From an uncultured Collinsella sp. (GTDB taxonomy: Bacteria; Actinomycetota; Coriobacteriia; Coriobacteriales; Coriobacteriaceae), in NCBI GenBank assembly GCA_900549555.1, contig UROO01000051.1:1-13332 (forward strand): a DNA stretch of 13,332 nucleotides, written 5' to 3'. A program made the translations under genes and the position numbers. Below, in pieces: positions 6,572-13,332 of this stretch (positions are counted from its first letter, which is position 1; the number at the start of each line of letters is the position of its first letter). The notes below the pieces were generated by a model, which saw nothing but the letters and a program-made list of their open reading frames with translations, was not told where the DNA came from and did not search any database.

Positions 6572-7978
6572 ATGCCTCTTGCTGATGTCTTTAGCCTGCT
6601 CGTTTTGGGCCAGGGTAAGTCCGGTCTTGATGTCGCTCGCTGGGCGCTTGCACATCCCGAGCGTGTGAGTGCCGTTACCGTTTACGGTGGCGGCACGTCC
6701 GAGCCCAACGATGCCACGCGCTCGCTCGAGGCGCACGGGGCATCGTTTGTCTACAGAACCGAGCAGGTCGAGGGCGCGTTTGATGTATGCGTGACGTGTC
6801 CGGGCATCTCGGAGTTCTCGGCATTCTTTAAGGCTGGCCGTGATCACGCTGCCCAGATTATGGGTGAGCCCGAGTTTGCCTACCGTCTGTCTCCCCAAAA
6901 TTGGATTGCCATTACGGGCACCAACGGCAAGACGACAACCACGTCACTGACCGATTACCTGCTTAAGGCAGCGGGCGAGGCGAGCGTTGCTGTCGGCAAC
7001 ATTGGCGAGCCTCCGGTGAACGAGATCGATGGCCGTGCGCATAACGAGTGGTTTGTGGCGGAGCTTTCGAGCTATCAGATCGCAACGACCCAGGAGCTTC
7101 ACCCCCGTGTGGCGGTGCTGCTCAACATTACCCCCGACCATCTGGGCTGGCATAAGAGCCATAAGAACTATGCGCTCGCCAAGATTAAGCTCTTCGAGAA
7201 TATGGTCGACGATGACCTGGTGATTGTTGACGTCGAGGATGCCGGTATCCACGAGTTCGATGAGTACATCTATGTTCCGGGCCGTCGCATCTGCAAGGTT
7301 GCTTTTGACGAGCCTGCGGGCGAGGACGCCGCATTTGTGCGCGATGGCAAGATGGTCGTTCGCCTGAAGGGCGTTGAGACCCCGCTCGTCGATACGTCCG
7401 AGCTTAAGATTTCGGGCCATCACAATGTAATCAATGCCCTGTGTGCTGCCACGGCGGCCCTGACGGTCGGCGCCGATGTTGAAGGTGTGTGTCGCGGCCT
7501 GGTCTCGTTCCAGCCGCTGGAGCACCGCGTTGAGCCCTGTGGCGAGATCGATGGCGTGCGCTATGTTAACGATTCCAAGGCAACGAACACCGATGCGGTC
7601 GAAAAGGCCCTGACGGCGTTTCCCGATGACGATGTGATCTTGCTGCTCGGCGGTCACGATAAGGGCACGCCGCTCGAGTCCTTTGCCCGCGTTGTGATGG
7701 ATAACGTTCGCTCGGTGGTCTGCTTTGGCGACGCGCGCGAGCGCTTTACCGCCGCTATGGACGAGGCGGATGTCGACGGTGATGTCGATATCGCCCAGGC
7801 CGACGACCTGCGCGATGCCGTGGACGTTGCCCGTTCGCTCTCGAGCCGCGGCGATGTGATCTTACTGTCGCCCGCCTGCTCTTCGTTCGATGAGTTCTCG
7901 GGCTACGAGGAGCGCGGTCGCGTGTTTAAGGACTATGTGGCCCAGCTTGCCGCTGCGTCCAATACGCAAATGGAATAG
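6572..7978 (+). CDS. murD: UDP-MurNAc-L-alanine--D-glutamate ligase MurD
   Basis: MurD adds D-Glu to UDP-MurNAc-L-Ala using ATP in the cytoplasm. The 468 residues are in the family range. Seen: an N-terminal Rossmann-type loop LGQGKSGLDVARW (12-24), the substrate-domain CPGIS (77-81), the ATP loop GTNGKTTTT (116-124), and ELSSYQI (164-170) with the metal-binding Glu. NITPDHLGWH (185-194) follows, with Lys204 in the position of the carbamylated lysine. Then come VNDSKATNTDAV (332-343), LLGGHDKG (358-365) and a C-terminal LLSPACSSFDEF. The start is 9 bp after mraY and lacks a clear ribosome site (GGGA at 6556-6559 is 12 bases away), so coupling to mraY is likely. The next gene begins within 10 bases of its stop. 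Confidence 0.96.
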   Translation: MPLADVFSLLVLGQGKSGLDVARWALAHPERVSAVTVYGGGTSEPNDATRSLEAHGASFVYRTEQVEGAFDVCVTCPGISEFSAFFKAGRDHAAQIMGEPEFAYRLSPQNWIAITGTNGKTTTTSLTDYLLKAAGEASVAVGNIGEPPVNEIDGRAHNEWFVAELSSYQIATTQELHPRVAVLLNITPDHLGWHKSHKNYALAKIKLFENMVDDDLVIVDVEDAGIHEFDEYIYVPGRRICKVAFDEPAGEDAAFVRDGKMVVRLKGVETPLVDTSELKISGHHNVINALCAATAALTVGADVEGVCRGLVSFQPLEHRVEPCGEIDGVRYVNDSKATNTDAVEKALTAFPDDDVILLLGGHDKGTPLESFARVVMDNVRSVVCFGDARERFTAAMDEADVDGDVDIAQADDLRDAVDVARSLSSRGDVILLSPACSSFDEFSGYEERGRVFKDYVAQLAAASNTQME

Positions 7979-7981
7979 GGG
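7977..7981 (+). promoter_or_regulatory. Shine-Dalgarno AGGGG that points to GTG 7988 for ftsW
   Basis: AGGGG overlaps the murD stop codon and is 6 bases before an in-frame GTG at 7988. The TTG at 7982 touches it directly, with no spacer. The first ATG, at 8015, has GAGGAG (7994-7999) at an over-long 15 bases. GTG 7988 is the best supported start. Confidence 0.5.
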
Positions 7982-7987
7982 TTGCCG

Positions 7988-9502
7988 GTGAGAGAGGAGA
8001 GCCCCCGACAGAATATGAGGAGGCCCGACTCGGACCGTGCTTCCTCGCAGTGCATCACGCCGCGCGCCGGTCGTCGCACACAGGGCATCGGCGAACGTTA
8101 TATCGCCGGCGTCCCCGCACGTATCATGCGACCCCGCCTGGTCTTTTTGACATGCCTGTTCTCGCTGGTCTGTTTTGGCCTGCTTATGGTGTACTCGGCA
8201 TCTTCAGTCGAGGCGCTTCACGAGAACGACTCCGCGACCTACTTTTTGTTCCGGCAGTTTATGTTCACTGTCGTCGGTGTTGCTGCCCTCGAGTTCATCG
8301 CGCGCGTTGCACCCGATAGCTGGTTTGGCGAAGGGGCGCTTAAACTTGCCCTTATCGCTATGATGATCTTGCTGCTTGCGGTGTTCCTCTTTGGTAGCGG
8401 CAGCCGTGGCGCTACGCGTTGGCTGAGCATTGCCGGCATTCAGTTTCAGCCATCGGAGTTTCTCAAGCCGTTTGCCATTGCCTATTCTGCCATCATGCTC
8501 GATCGCGTGTTTTCGCCCGGCGGTAACATCAATGAGTTCCTTAAGGGTATGGGCTTATATTTGGGCATATCGCTCGTCTTGATTTTTATTCAGCCCGACT
8601 TTGGCACCATCCTGATTATTCTGTTGACGATCATGTGCATGGCGCTCTTTGCCGGCCTTGACCCAAAATACATTATCGGTGCGATTCTTGCTGGCGCCGT
8701 CATCATCGTGATCGCTCTTGTCGTCGAGCCGTACCGTATGGTGCGCATTCAGGTTCTCTTGAACCCTTGGGCAGATGAATATGGAGACGGGTATCAGGCA
8801 ACGCTCGCCATTATGGCGTTTGCTTCGGGCGGACTGTTCGGCCGCGGTATCGGCAACTCAACCATGAAGTACTCGTATTTGCCCGAGGCACACAACGACT
8901 ACATCCTGGCCATCATTGGCGAGGAGGTTGGCTTTTTGGGGACGCTGCTGTTTTTCTTGGTGTTTGCGATGCTGATCTACTCGGCGTTTCGAATTGCCGA
9001 GCAGGCCGCCGATCGTCGCGGGGCGCTCATGGCTTCGGGCTCTGCGGTTATCCTCGCGGTGCAGTTTTTGATCAACGCGCTGGGTATTCTCAACGTGTTT
9101 CCTATGACGGGTAAGCCGCTGCCGTTTATCAGCTATGGCGGCTCGTCGATTATCGTGTCGCTCATGCTCGCCGGGCTTATTTTACGCGTCTCGCACGAGA
9201 GCGCCCGACGCGATGAATACGATCGTCGTCGCGATAGCTTTGCCGTTATGGACGAGAGCACTGCCGGTGTTCCCCATGTACGCGGGGAGCGCTCGTCGCG
9301 TGGCGGTTTTACCGTCTTGAACGGTTTTGCTTCGGAGTCGGATGCCCGTCCGCGCTCGGCGCCGCAGAGTCGCCCGCAACGACCGACGCCGCGCAATACG
9401 GGTGGCGGATATAATCGGATCGACTTGAATTCGGACCCGTCGGCGCGCTTGCGCACCGACGACCAGGGGCCGCGCGTACGAAGGGACTACCATGACCGAT
9501 AA
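7988..9502 (+). CDS. ftsW: Septal peptidoglycan glycosyltransferase FtsW (SEDS family)
   Basis: FtsW polymerises lipid II into glycan strands at the division site, paired with FtsI. The protein has 504 residues from GTG 7988 (506 from TTG 7982); numbers here use the longer form. About ten membrane spans lie between residues 53 and 402. SEDS motifs: SRGATRWLSI (141-150), QPSEFLKP (156-163), QPDFGT (204-209), PEAHNDYI (301-308) with the invariant catalytic-type Asp306, and PFISYGGSS (381-389). An approximately 50-residue basic N-tail and a 104-residue C-terminal tail rich in Arg, Asp, Ser and Pro (403-506) would both lie in the cytoplasm. The tails make it longer than typical FtsW (about 400 residues). 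It starts right after murD and its last 11 bases overlap murG. Synteny and the HND-type motif favour FtsW over RodA. Confidence 0.94.
   Translation: MREESPRQNMRRPDSDRASSQCITPRAGRRTQGIGERYIAGVPARIMRPRLVFLTCLFSLVCFGLLMVYSASSVEALHENDSATYFLFRQFMFTVVGVAALEFIARVAPDSWFGEGALKLALIAMMILLLAVFLFGSGSRGATRWLSIAGIQFQPSEFLKPFAIAYSAIMLDRVFSPGGNINEFLKGMGLYLGISLVLIFIQPDFGTILIILLTIMCMALFAGLDPKYIIGAILAGAVIIVIALVVEPYRMVRIQVLLNPWADEYGDGYQATLAIMAFASGGLFGRGIGNSTMKYSYLPEAHNDYILAIIGEEVGFLGTLLFFLVFAMLIYSAFRIAEQAADRRGALMASGSAVILAVQFLINALGILNVFPMTGKPLPFISYGGSSIIVSLMLAGLILRVSHESARRDEYDRRRDSFAVMDESTAGVPHVRGERSSRGGFTVLNGFASESDARPRSAPQSRPQRPTPRNTGGGYNRIDLNSDPSARLRTDDQGPRVRRDYHDR
9481..9485 (+). promoter_or_regulatory. Shine-Dalgarno of murG inside ftsW
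   Basis: AAGGG is 6 bases before ATG 9492, preferring it over the second in-frame ATG at 9504. This sets an 11-base overlap with ftsW. Confidence 0.6.
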
Positions 9503-10607
9503 GATGACCGTTGCTATCGCAGCCGGCGGCACGGCGGGACATATCAACCCCGCACTCGCCTTGGCCGAGGAGCTACGTGACCGTGGCCACCACGTTGTGT
9601 TTGTGGGTCAGTCGCATAAGCTCGAGGGTCGTCTGGTTCCCGAGGCAGGGTTCGATTTTGTGCCGATTACGGTTACGGGCTTCGACCGCTCTCGCCCTTG
9701 GACGGCATTGAGCTCGCTGTGGCGTGTCTATAAGGCGAAGCGCACGCTCGGCAGCCATTTTTCTAAAGCCTGCAAGCCCGATGTCGCTATAGGTTTTGGC
9801 GCCTATGTCGAGGTCCCGCTTCTGGGCTGGTGCAAAGACGCGGGCATTCCGTATCTGCTGCATGAACAGAACTCCGTTCCGGGCCTTGCTAACAAGATGA
9901 TGAGTTCGCATGCCGCCCGCGTTTGCATCTCGGTGCCGGCAGCACGTTCTGTGTTTGAGCGCGAGGGCGATCCTGACCATGTGCTCATGACCGGTAACCC
10001 CGTGCGCCGTTCTGTGATCGAGGGAGATCGGGTTCGCGGTCGCAGGGCTCTCGACGTGCCTGAGGACGCCACACTCCTGCTGGTTTTTGGCGGCTCACTT
10101 GGTGCTCAACATCTTAATGAGCGCGTGGCTTCGCTTAAAAACGAGTTGCTCTCGCGGGATAATCTCTATGTTTTGCATTCGACGGGCGCCGATGGCTTCG
10201 AGGACACCGAGCGTACTCTTGCCCTGATGCCCGAGGAGGCGAAGCGGTATCGCGTCCAGCCCTACATCGACAATATGGGCGATATGCTGGCCGCGGCCGA
10301 TTTGGTCCTCTCGCGCTCGGGCGCTTCGAGCGTTGCCGAAATCGCGGCCCTTGCCACACCTTCGGTACTGGTGCCGTATCCGCATGCGACGGCCGATCAT
10401 CAGACCACCAATGCCCGCTATCTGGTCGATGCCGGTGCCGGCGTGCTCTGCGCCGATGCCGATATCGATACCCAGGCGTTTGCCGATGAGCTGCTGCATC
10501 TTATCGATGATGCGCAGGCGCGCGATGCCATGCGTCAGGCGGCTCGCGGTTTGGCCCAGGACCGCGCTGCCGTCCTTTTGGCAGACGCGGTAGAAGGATT
10601 GCGTTAG
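9492..10607 (+). CDS. murG: UDP-GlcNAc transferase MurG (lipid II synthase)
   Basis: MurG transfers GlcNAc to lipid I, producing lipid II on the cytoplasmic membrane face. The 371 residues fit this GT-B (GT28) glycosyltransferase. N-terminal domain: AAGGTAGHINPALALAEEL (10-28) with the GGTAGH glycine loop, FGAYVEVPLL (102-111) and HEQNSVPGLANK (124-135). C-terminal domain: TGNPVRRSV (167-175), VFGGSLGAQHLNE (198-210), SRSGASSVAEI (274-284) and PYPHATADHQTTNA (295-308), which contacts UDP-GlcNAc. It overlaps ftsW by 11 bases (start inside ftsW), consistent with coupled translation. A 97-bp gap to murC follows, containing a possible promoter. Confidence 0.97.
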   Translation: MTDKMTVAIAAGGTAGHINPALALAEELRDRGHHVVFVGQSHKLEGRLVPEAGFDFVPITVTGFDRSRPWTALSSLWRVYKAKRTLGSHFSKACKPDVAIGFGAYVEVPLLGWCKDAGIPYLLHEQNSVPGLANKMMSSHAARVCISVPAARSVFEREGDPDHVLMTGNPVRRSVIEGDRVRGRRALDVPEDATLLLVFGGSLGAQHLNERVASLKNELLSRDNLYVLHSTGADGFEDTERTLALMPEEAKRYRVQPYIDNMGDMLAAADLVLSRSGASSVAEIAALATPSVLVPYPHATADHQTTNARYLVDAGAGVLCADADIDTQAFADELLHLIDDAQARDAMRQAARGLAQDRAAVLLADAVEGLR

Positions 10608-10655
10608 TTAGACGGGATATCGCGGGTCGCCCTCGCGCGGATGCGGTAGGTGCGG

Positions 10656-10661
10656 TACAGT
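10656..10661 (+). promoter_or_regulatory. Possible -10 box upstream of murC
   Basis: TACAGT (four of six matches to TATAAT) lies 43 bases before the murC ATG, in the 97-bp murG-murC gap. No good -35 hexamer is visible 17 bases upstream. The box and the downstream sequence GGGTTACAGG (10666-10675) resemble the arrangement before murF (TACAAT at 4072, then GGTTTACAGG). The gap also has a small imperfect hairpin (10621-10635, GGG-TCG-CCC core) without a T-run. Confidence 0.3.
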
Positions 10662-10687
10662 AGACGGGTTACAGGCAGTGTTTACGC

Positions 10688-10693
10688 AAGGAG
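10688..10693 (+). promoter_or_regulatory. Shine-Dalgarno that decides the murC start
   Basis: AAGGAG stands 11 bases before ATG 10705. The frame also opens earlier at GTG 10678, but that codon precedes this ribosome site and would have to lie almost at the start of the transcript if the -10 box at 10656 is used. ATG 10705 is preferred. Confidence 0.6.
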
Positions 10694-10704
10694 TACACGA
10701 GCAC

Positions 10705-12123
10705 ATGGCTGATTCCCAGACTGCAACCTCCGCGCCCGATTTCAAGAGCGCCCATTTTATCGGTATCGGTGGCGCCGGCATGAGCGGCATCGCCCTCGTC
10801 CTTCACGAGCGCGGCTATGTCGTTACCGGCTCCGACCTTAAGACGTCGCGCTATATTCGCCAGCTTACCCGCGCCGGCGTGAAGGTGCATGTGGGCCATG
10901 AGGCCGCCACCATCGACGAGGTCAAGCCCGACGTCGTCGTGGTCTCTACCGCTATTCCCGAGTCCAACCCCGAGCTCGTCCGTGCGCGCGAGCTGGGTAT
11001 TCCCGTGTGGCCTCGCGCCAAGATGCTCTCGGCTCTGGGCCACGGCTACACCACCGTCGCCGTCGCCGGTACTCACGGCAAGACCACGACCTCTTCGATG
11101 TGTGCCACCATGCTCGACCGCATGGGTCTGGACCCCAGCTTCCTGATCGGTGGCATTGTCGAGGGCTACGATACCAACGGCAAGAACGGCTCGGGCGACT
11201 ATTTTGTCGCCGAGGCGGATGAGTCCGACAGCTCCTTCCTGTTCCTTAACCCCAATGTGGTCATCGTGACCAACGTCGAGGCCGACCATCTCGATCATTA
11301 CTCGGGTATCGAGGAGATCGAGGCCACCTTCGCCAAGTTTATGAGTCTGGTGGGCGAGGACGGCACGGTCATCGTCTGTGGCGAGGACCCGCATCTGGTC
11401 GAGCTTGCCAAGTCGACGGGCCGTCATGTGCTTTCCTATGGCTTTGCCGAGACCAACGACATCGTCTGCGTGCATCCGGATGTCAAGGGCATCCAGAGCG
11501 ACTTTATCGTTCGCTTTGAGGACGGCACCGAGCACGCTGTCGAGATTAAGAGCAACCCCGGTCGTCACAACATGCTCAACGCCACGGCCGTCTTGACCGT
11601 CGCCCATGTCCTAGGCCTCGATATCGACGCCGCCGCTAAGGCACTTTCGAGTTTTGAAGGCGTCCGCCGTCGCTTTACCCACGTGGGCGATATCGACGGC
11701 ATCACGGTGGTTGACGATTACGGCCATCATCCCACCGAGATCAAGGCGACGCTCGCTGCTGCCTCTTCGCTGGGCTACAAACATGTCGACGTCGTGTTCC
11801 AGCCGCACCGCTATTCGCGCCTGCAGGCTCTGTGCGATGACTTTGCCGACGCATTCGCCAATGCTGACAAGCTGCTGCTGATTGACGTGTTCTCTGCCGG
11901 CGAGATGCCCATCCCGGGCGTCACGTCCAAGATGCTTGCCGATACCGTGCGCGCCAAGCACCCCGGCAAGGAGGTCGTCTACTGCTCGAGCCGTCTTGAG
12001 CTCAATGAGGAGCTCGAGAAGATGGTGGGCGAGGGCGATTTGCTGCTTACCATGGGCGCCGGCGACGTCACGACGGTCGGCCCCGAGTTCATCGAGTATC
12101 TGACTGCCAAGAAAGACGCTTAA
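10705..12123 (+). CDS. murC: UDP-MurNAc--L-alanine ligase MurC
   Basis: MurC adds L-Ala to UDP-MurNAc with ATP, the first peptide-building ligase. The protein has 472 residues from ATG 10705. Seen: the N-terminal nucleotide-sugar loop HFIGIGGAGMSGIA (17-30), STAIPESNPEL (81-91), the ATP loop AGTHGKTTTSS (121-131), and AEADESDSSFL (169-179), where the Glu/Asp cluster binds metal. NVEADHLDHY (190-199), DDYGHHPTEI (337-346) and QPHRYSRL (366-373) follow. The GTHGKTTT loop and HHPTE motif distinguish MurC from MurD and MurF. A longer GTG start at 10678 adds nine residues but lacks a ribosome site. murB follows after 5 bp. Confidence 0.96.
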   Translation: MADSQTATSAPDFKSAHFIGIGGAGMSGIALVLHERGYVVTGSDLKTSRYIRQLTRAGVKVHVGHEAATIDEVKPDVVVVSTAIPESNPELVRARELGIPVWPRAKMLSALGHGYTTVAVAGTHGKTTTSSMCATMLDRMGLDPSFLIGGIVEGYDTNGKNGSGDYFVAEADESDSSFLFLNPNVVIVTNVEADHLDHYSGIEEIEATFAKFMSLVGEDGTVIVCGEDPHLVELAKSTGRHVLSYGFAETNDIVCVHPDVKGIQSDFIVRFEDGTEHAVEIKSNPGRHNMLNATAVLTVAHVLGLDIDAAAKALSSFEGVRRRFTHVGDIDGITVVDDYGHHPTEIKATLAAASSLGYKHVDVVFQPHRYSRLQALCDDFADAFANADKLLLIDVFSAGEMPIPGVTSKMLADTVRAKHPGKEVVYCSSRLELNEELEKMVGEGDLLLTMGAGDVTTVGPEFIEYLTAKKDA

Positions 12124-12128
12124 ACCCC

Positions 12129-13040
12129 ATGGGTCTGTTTAACGCCGTCATGGCGCTTTCGGGCATGATCGATACGGACGTAATTGAGGATGAACGCCTC
12201 GCGCGCCATACGAGCTATCGTATCGGCGGCAAGGCGGACCTCTTTGTGACGTGTCACAGCTATCATGCCTTGCGTCGCGCCGTGGCGGTGCTCGATCGTG
12301 AGCAGGTGCCGTGGGTCATTATCGGCAAGGGATCTAATCTGCTTGTTGCCGATGCAGGCTATCGCGGCGCCGTCATTTCGTTGGGGCGTGAGTTCCAGCG
12401 TACGGTTGTCGCCGAAGACGGTTGTACGCTGACGGTCGGTGCGGGCGTGATATTCGCTCGCCTAGTCAACGACGCGCTGTCGCGCAGCCTTTCGGGCCTT
12501 GAGTTTGCGGTCGGTATTCCCGGCTCCGTTGGCGGCGCCGTGTCCATGAATGCCGGCACGCGAACCGAGTGGATTGGCTCGCTGGTCGAAGATGTCGTTA
12601 CGTTTGACCCGAGCTCCGGCATCAAGCATTACGCGGGCTCGGAGATCGCTTGGGGCTACCGTGAATGCAGCCTGCCGCGTAACGAGATCATTCTGGAGTG
12701 CGTGCTCAAGCTCAAACCTGCGCCCAAGGCCGATATCCGTGAACGTATGGAGCGGTACCTGACGCGGCGTAAGCGCACACAGCCCATGGGCTGTGCATCC
12801 TGCGGGTCGGTCTTTCGCAACCCGCCCGATGCGAGCGTGGGCAAGCTTATCGAGGATTGTGGATTAAAGGGTTTTTCGGTTGGCGGCGCGGAAGTTTCGC
12901 CCGTACACGCTAATTTTATCGTTAATAACGGAACCGCCTCGGCCGATGACGTGGCCGCGGTTATCAGACATGTGCACGGAAAGGTGAGGGAGGCGTATGG
13001 CATCGAGCTCAGACCGGAAGTTAAATTCCTCGGCTTCTAG
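12129..13040 (+). CDS. murB: UDP-N-acetylmuramate dehydrogenase (UDP-GlcNAc-enolpyruvate reductase) MurB
   Basis: MurB is an FAD enzyme that uses NADPH to reduce UDP-GlcNAc-enolpyruvate to UDP-MurNAc. At 303 residues it is the shorter type II form rather than the E. coli type. Seen: HTSYRIGGKADLF (27-39), the FAD-binding IIGKGSNLLVADAGYRG (64-80), VGIPGSVGGAVSMNAG (128-143), GYRECSLP (176-183) with Arg178, CGSVFRNPP (225-233) with the proton-donor-type Ser227, and LRPEVKFLG (294-302) with Glu297. These three match the catalytic residues of the family. The ATG is 5 bp after murC and its ribosome site is weak. In-frame ATGs at 12150 and 12165 also precede the conserved domain. Its last 44 bases overlap the next gene. 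Confidence 0.95.
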   Translation: MGLFNAVMALSGMIDTDVIEDERLARHTSYRIGGKADLFVTCHSYHALRRAVAVLDREQVPWVIIGKGSNLLVADAGYRGAVISLGREFQRTVVAEDGCTLTVGAGVIFARLVNDALSRSLSGLEFAVGIPGSVGGAVSMNAGTRTEWIGSLVEDVVTFDPSSGIKHYAGSEIAWGYRECSLPRNEIILECVLKLKPAPKADIRERMERYLTRRKRTQPMGCASCGSVFRNPPDASVGKLIEDCGLKGFSVGGAEVSPVHANFIVNNGTASADDVAAVIRHVHGKVREAYGIELRPEVKFLGF

Positions 13041-13292
13041 AGCATCGAAACCAACCTTCCGCCGCGCCGGAGGGCGTTCCGGCGCACCGTCTCAGCCTCA
13101 ACGTAAATCCGTTATGCCTTCTAAGCCTGCTGGGTCCGTGCGGCCTGCCAAGCGTTCGACTGCCGGTTCGCAGCTTGGCGGACGCCCCGCGGCCAAAAAT
13201 GTTGCTCGTCCGGTGGCACGTCCCTCGGTGACGCCCAAACCGGCGATGGGTGCCATACCTTCTCGCCCCATAGCGTCGCCCAAGCCCTCGTT
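12997..13292 (+). CDS. ftsQ: Partial divisome gene in the FtsQ/DivIB position (N-terminal tail only)
   Basis: Only the first 98 codons and two bases of codon 99 are genomic; the reading frame then runs into adapter, and its apparent stop TAG at 13330-13332 belongs to the index. The visible part has no recognisable domain. It is rich in Ser, Arg, Pro, Lys and Ala, with no membrane span, as expected for the disordered cytoplasmic tail that precedes the anchor and POTRA domain in long actinobacterial FtsQ. The start is supported by GAGGGAGG (12986-12993) and by an in-frame TGA at 12985-12987 just upstream, and no later ATG has a ribosome site. It overlaps murB by 44 bases. The name rests on synteny (murC-murB-ftsQ) alone. 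Confidence 0.55.
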
Positions 13293-13332
13293 CTGTCTCT
13301 TATACACATCTGACGCTGCCGACGAACTCTAG
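13293..13332 (-). other. Nextera/Tn5 adapter with index, inverted copy (not genomic)
   Basis: Bases 13293-13311 are the reverse complement of the Tn5 mosaic end and 13312-13325 of the read-1 overhang. Bases 13326-13332 (ACTCTAG) are seven of the eight bases of the reverse-complemented index found at the left end. The whole 40 bases are an exact inverted copy of 8-47. Genomic sequence ends at 13292. Confidence 0.98.

Noticed and set aside
5495..6898. 467-codon open frame on the minus strand opposite mraY
   Set aside because: It is the complement of a membrane-protein gene with strong G+C-rich codon bias, gives a His/Gln/Asp/Lys-rich sequence without any recognisable motif, and crosses three genes on the other strand. 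The same applies to long minus-strand frames at 2732-3619, 4022-5116, 6944-7657 and 10669-11607.
10621..10635. Small hairpin with GGG-TCG-CCC core in the murG-murC gap as a terminator
   Set aside because: The stem is short and has a mismatch, and no T-run follows, so an intrinsic terminator is not supported.
48..13292. An undescribed defence, mobile or biosynthetic system hidden in the window
   Set aside because: All genomic bases are accounted for by canonical dcw genes and short gaps. I see no integrase, transposase, CRISPR repeats, tRNA or rRNA, and no foreign-looking composition.
8..13332. Perfect 40-bp terminal inverted repeats that could suggest a transposon or linear replicon
   Set aside because: The repeats are Illumina Nextera adapter plus index, not biological ends. 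The Tn5 mosaic end is from the library kit.
13293..13332. C-terminal tail CLLYTSDAADEL and stop of the last gene
   Set aside because: It is translated adapter. The real gene continues beyond the insert.

Overview
The window is one continuous, all plus-strand piece of a dcw (division and cell wall) cluster. It comes from a high-G+C, Gram-positive-type bacterium. The protein sequences, the gene order and the long Arg/Ser/Gly/Pro-rich tails on the division proteins suggest Actinomycetota, class Coriobacteriia, most likely a Collinsella-like gut bacterium. That placement is recognition by eye and was not searched.

Layout: bases 1-47 and 13293-13332 are not genomic. They are Illumina Nextera/Tn5 adapter with an index, in inverted orientation at the two ends, so the biological insert is 48-13292. 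Within it, in order, lie mraZ (126-560), rsmH (581-1546), an ftsL-like gene (1637-2107), ftsI (2126-3991), murF (4115-5539), mraY (5543-6562), murD (6572-7978), ftsW (7988-9502), murG (9492-10607), murC (10705-12123), murB (12129-13040) and the first 98 codons of a gene in the ftsQ/divIB position (12997 onward, cut by the insert end). No frameshift or internal stop is visible, and no gene is on the minus strand.

How it works together: MraZ is the cluster regulator and RsmH is the 16S rRNA methyltransferase paired with it. MurF, MurD, MurC and MurB make the UDP-MurNAc-pentapeptide. MraY and MurG build lipid I and lipid II at the membrane. FtsW (glycosyltransferase) and FtsI (transpeptidase) polymerise and cross-link it at the septum with FtsL and FtsQ. 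murE, the usual neighbour between ftsI and murF, is absent; a 123-bp gap with a promoter-like -10 box sits there instead. Only four gaps exceed 70 bp: before mraZ (truncated by the insert end), rsmH-ftsL (90 bp), ftsI-murF (123 bp) and murG-murC (97 bp). Each could hold a promoter, and the genes between them are spaced by 0-20 bp or overlap.

I found no previously undescribed system. The points worth following are the adapter ends (probably a single tagmented molecule read end to end), the missing murE, the low-complexity cytoplasmic tails on four divisome proteins, and a few start-codon and promoter questions.
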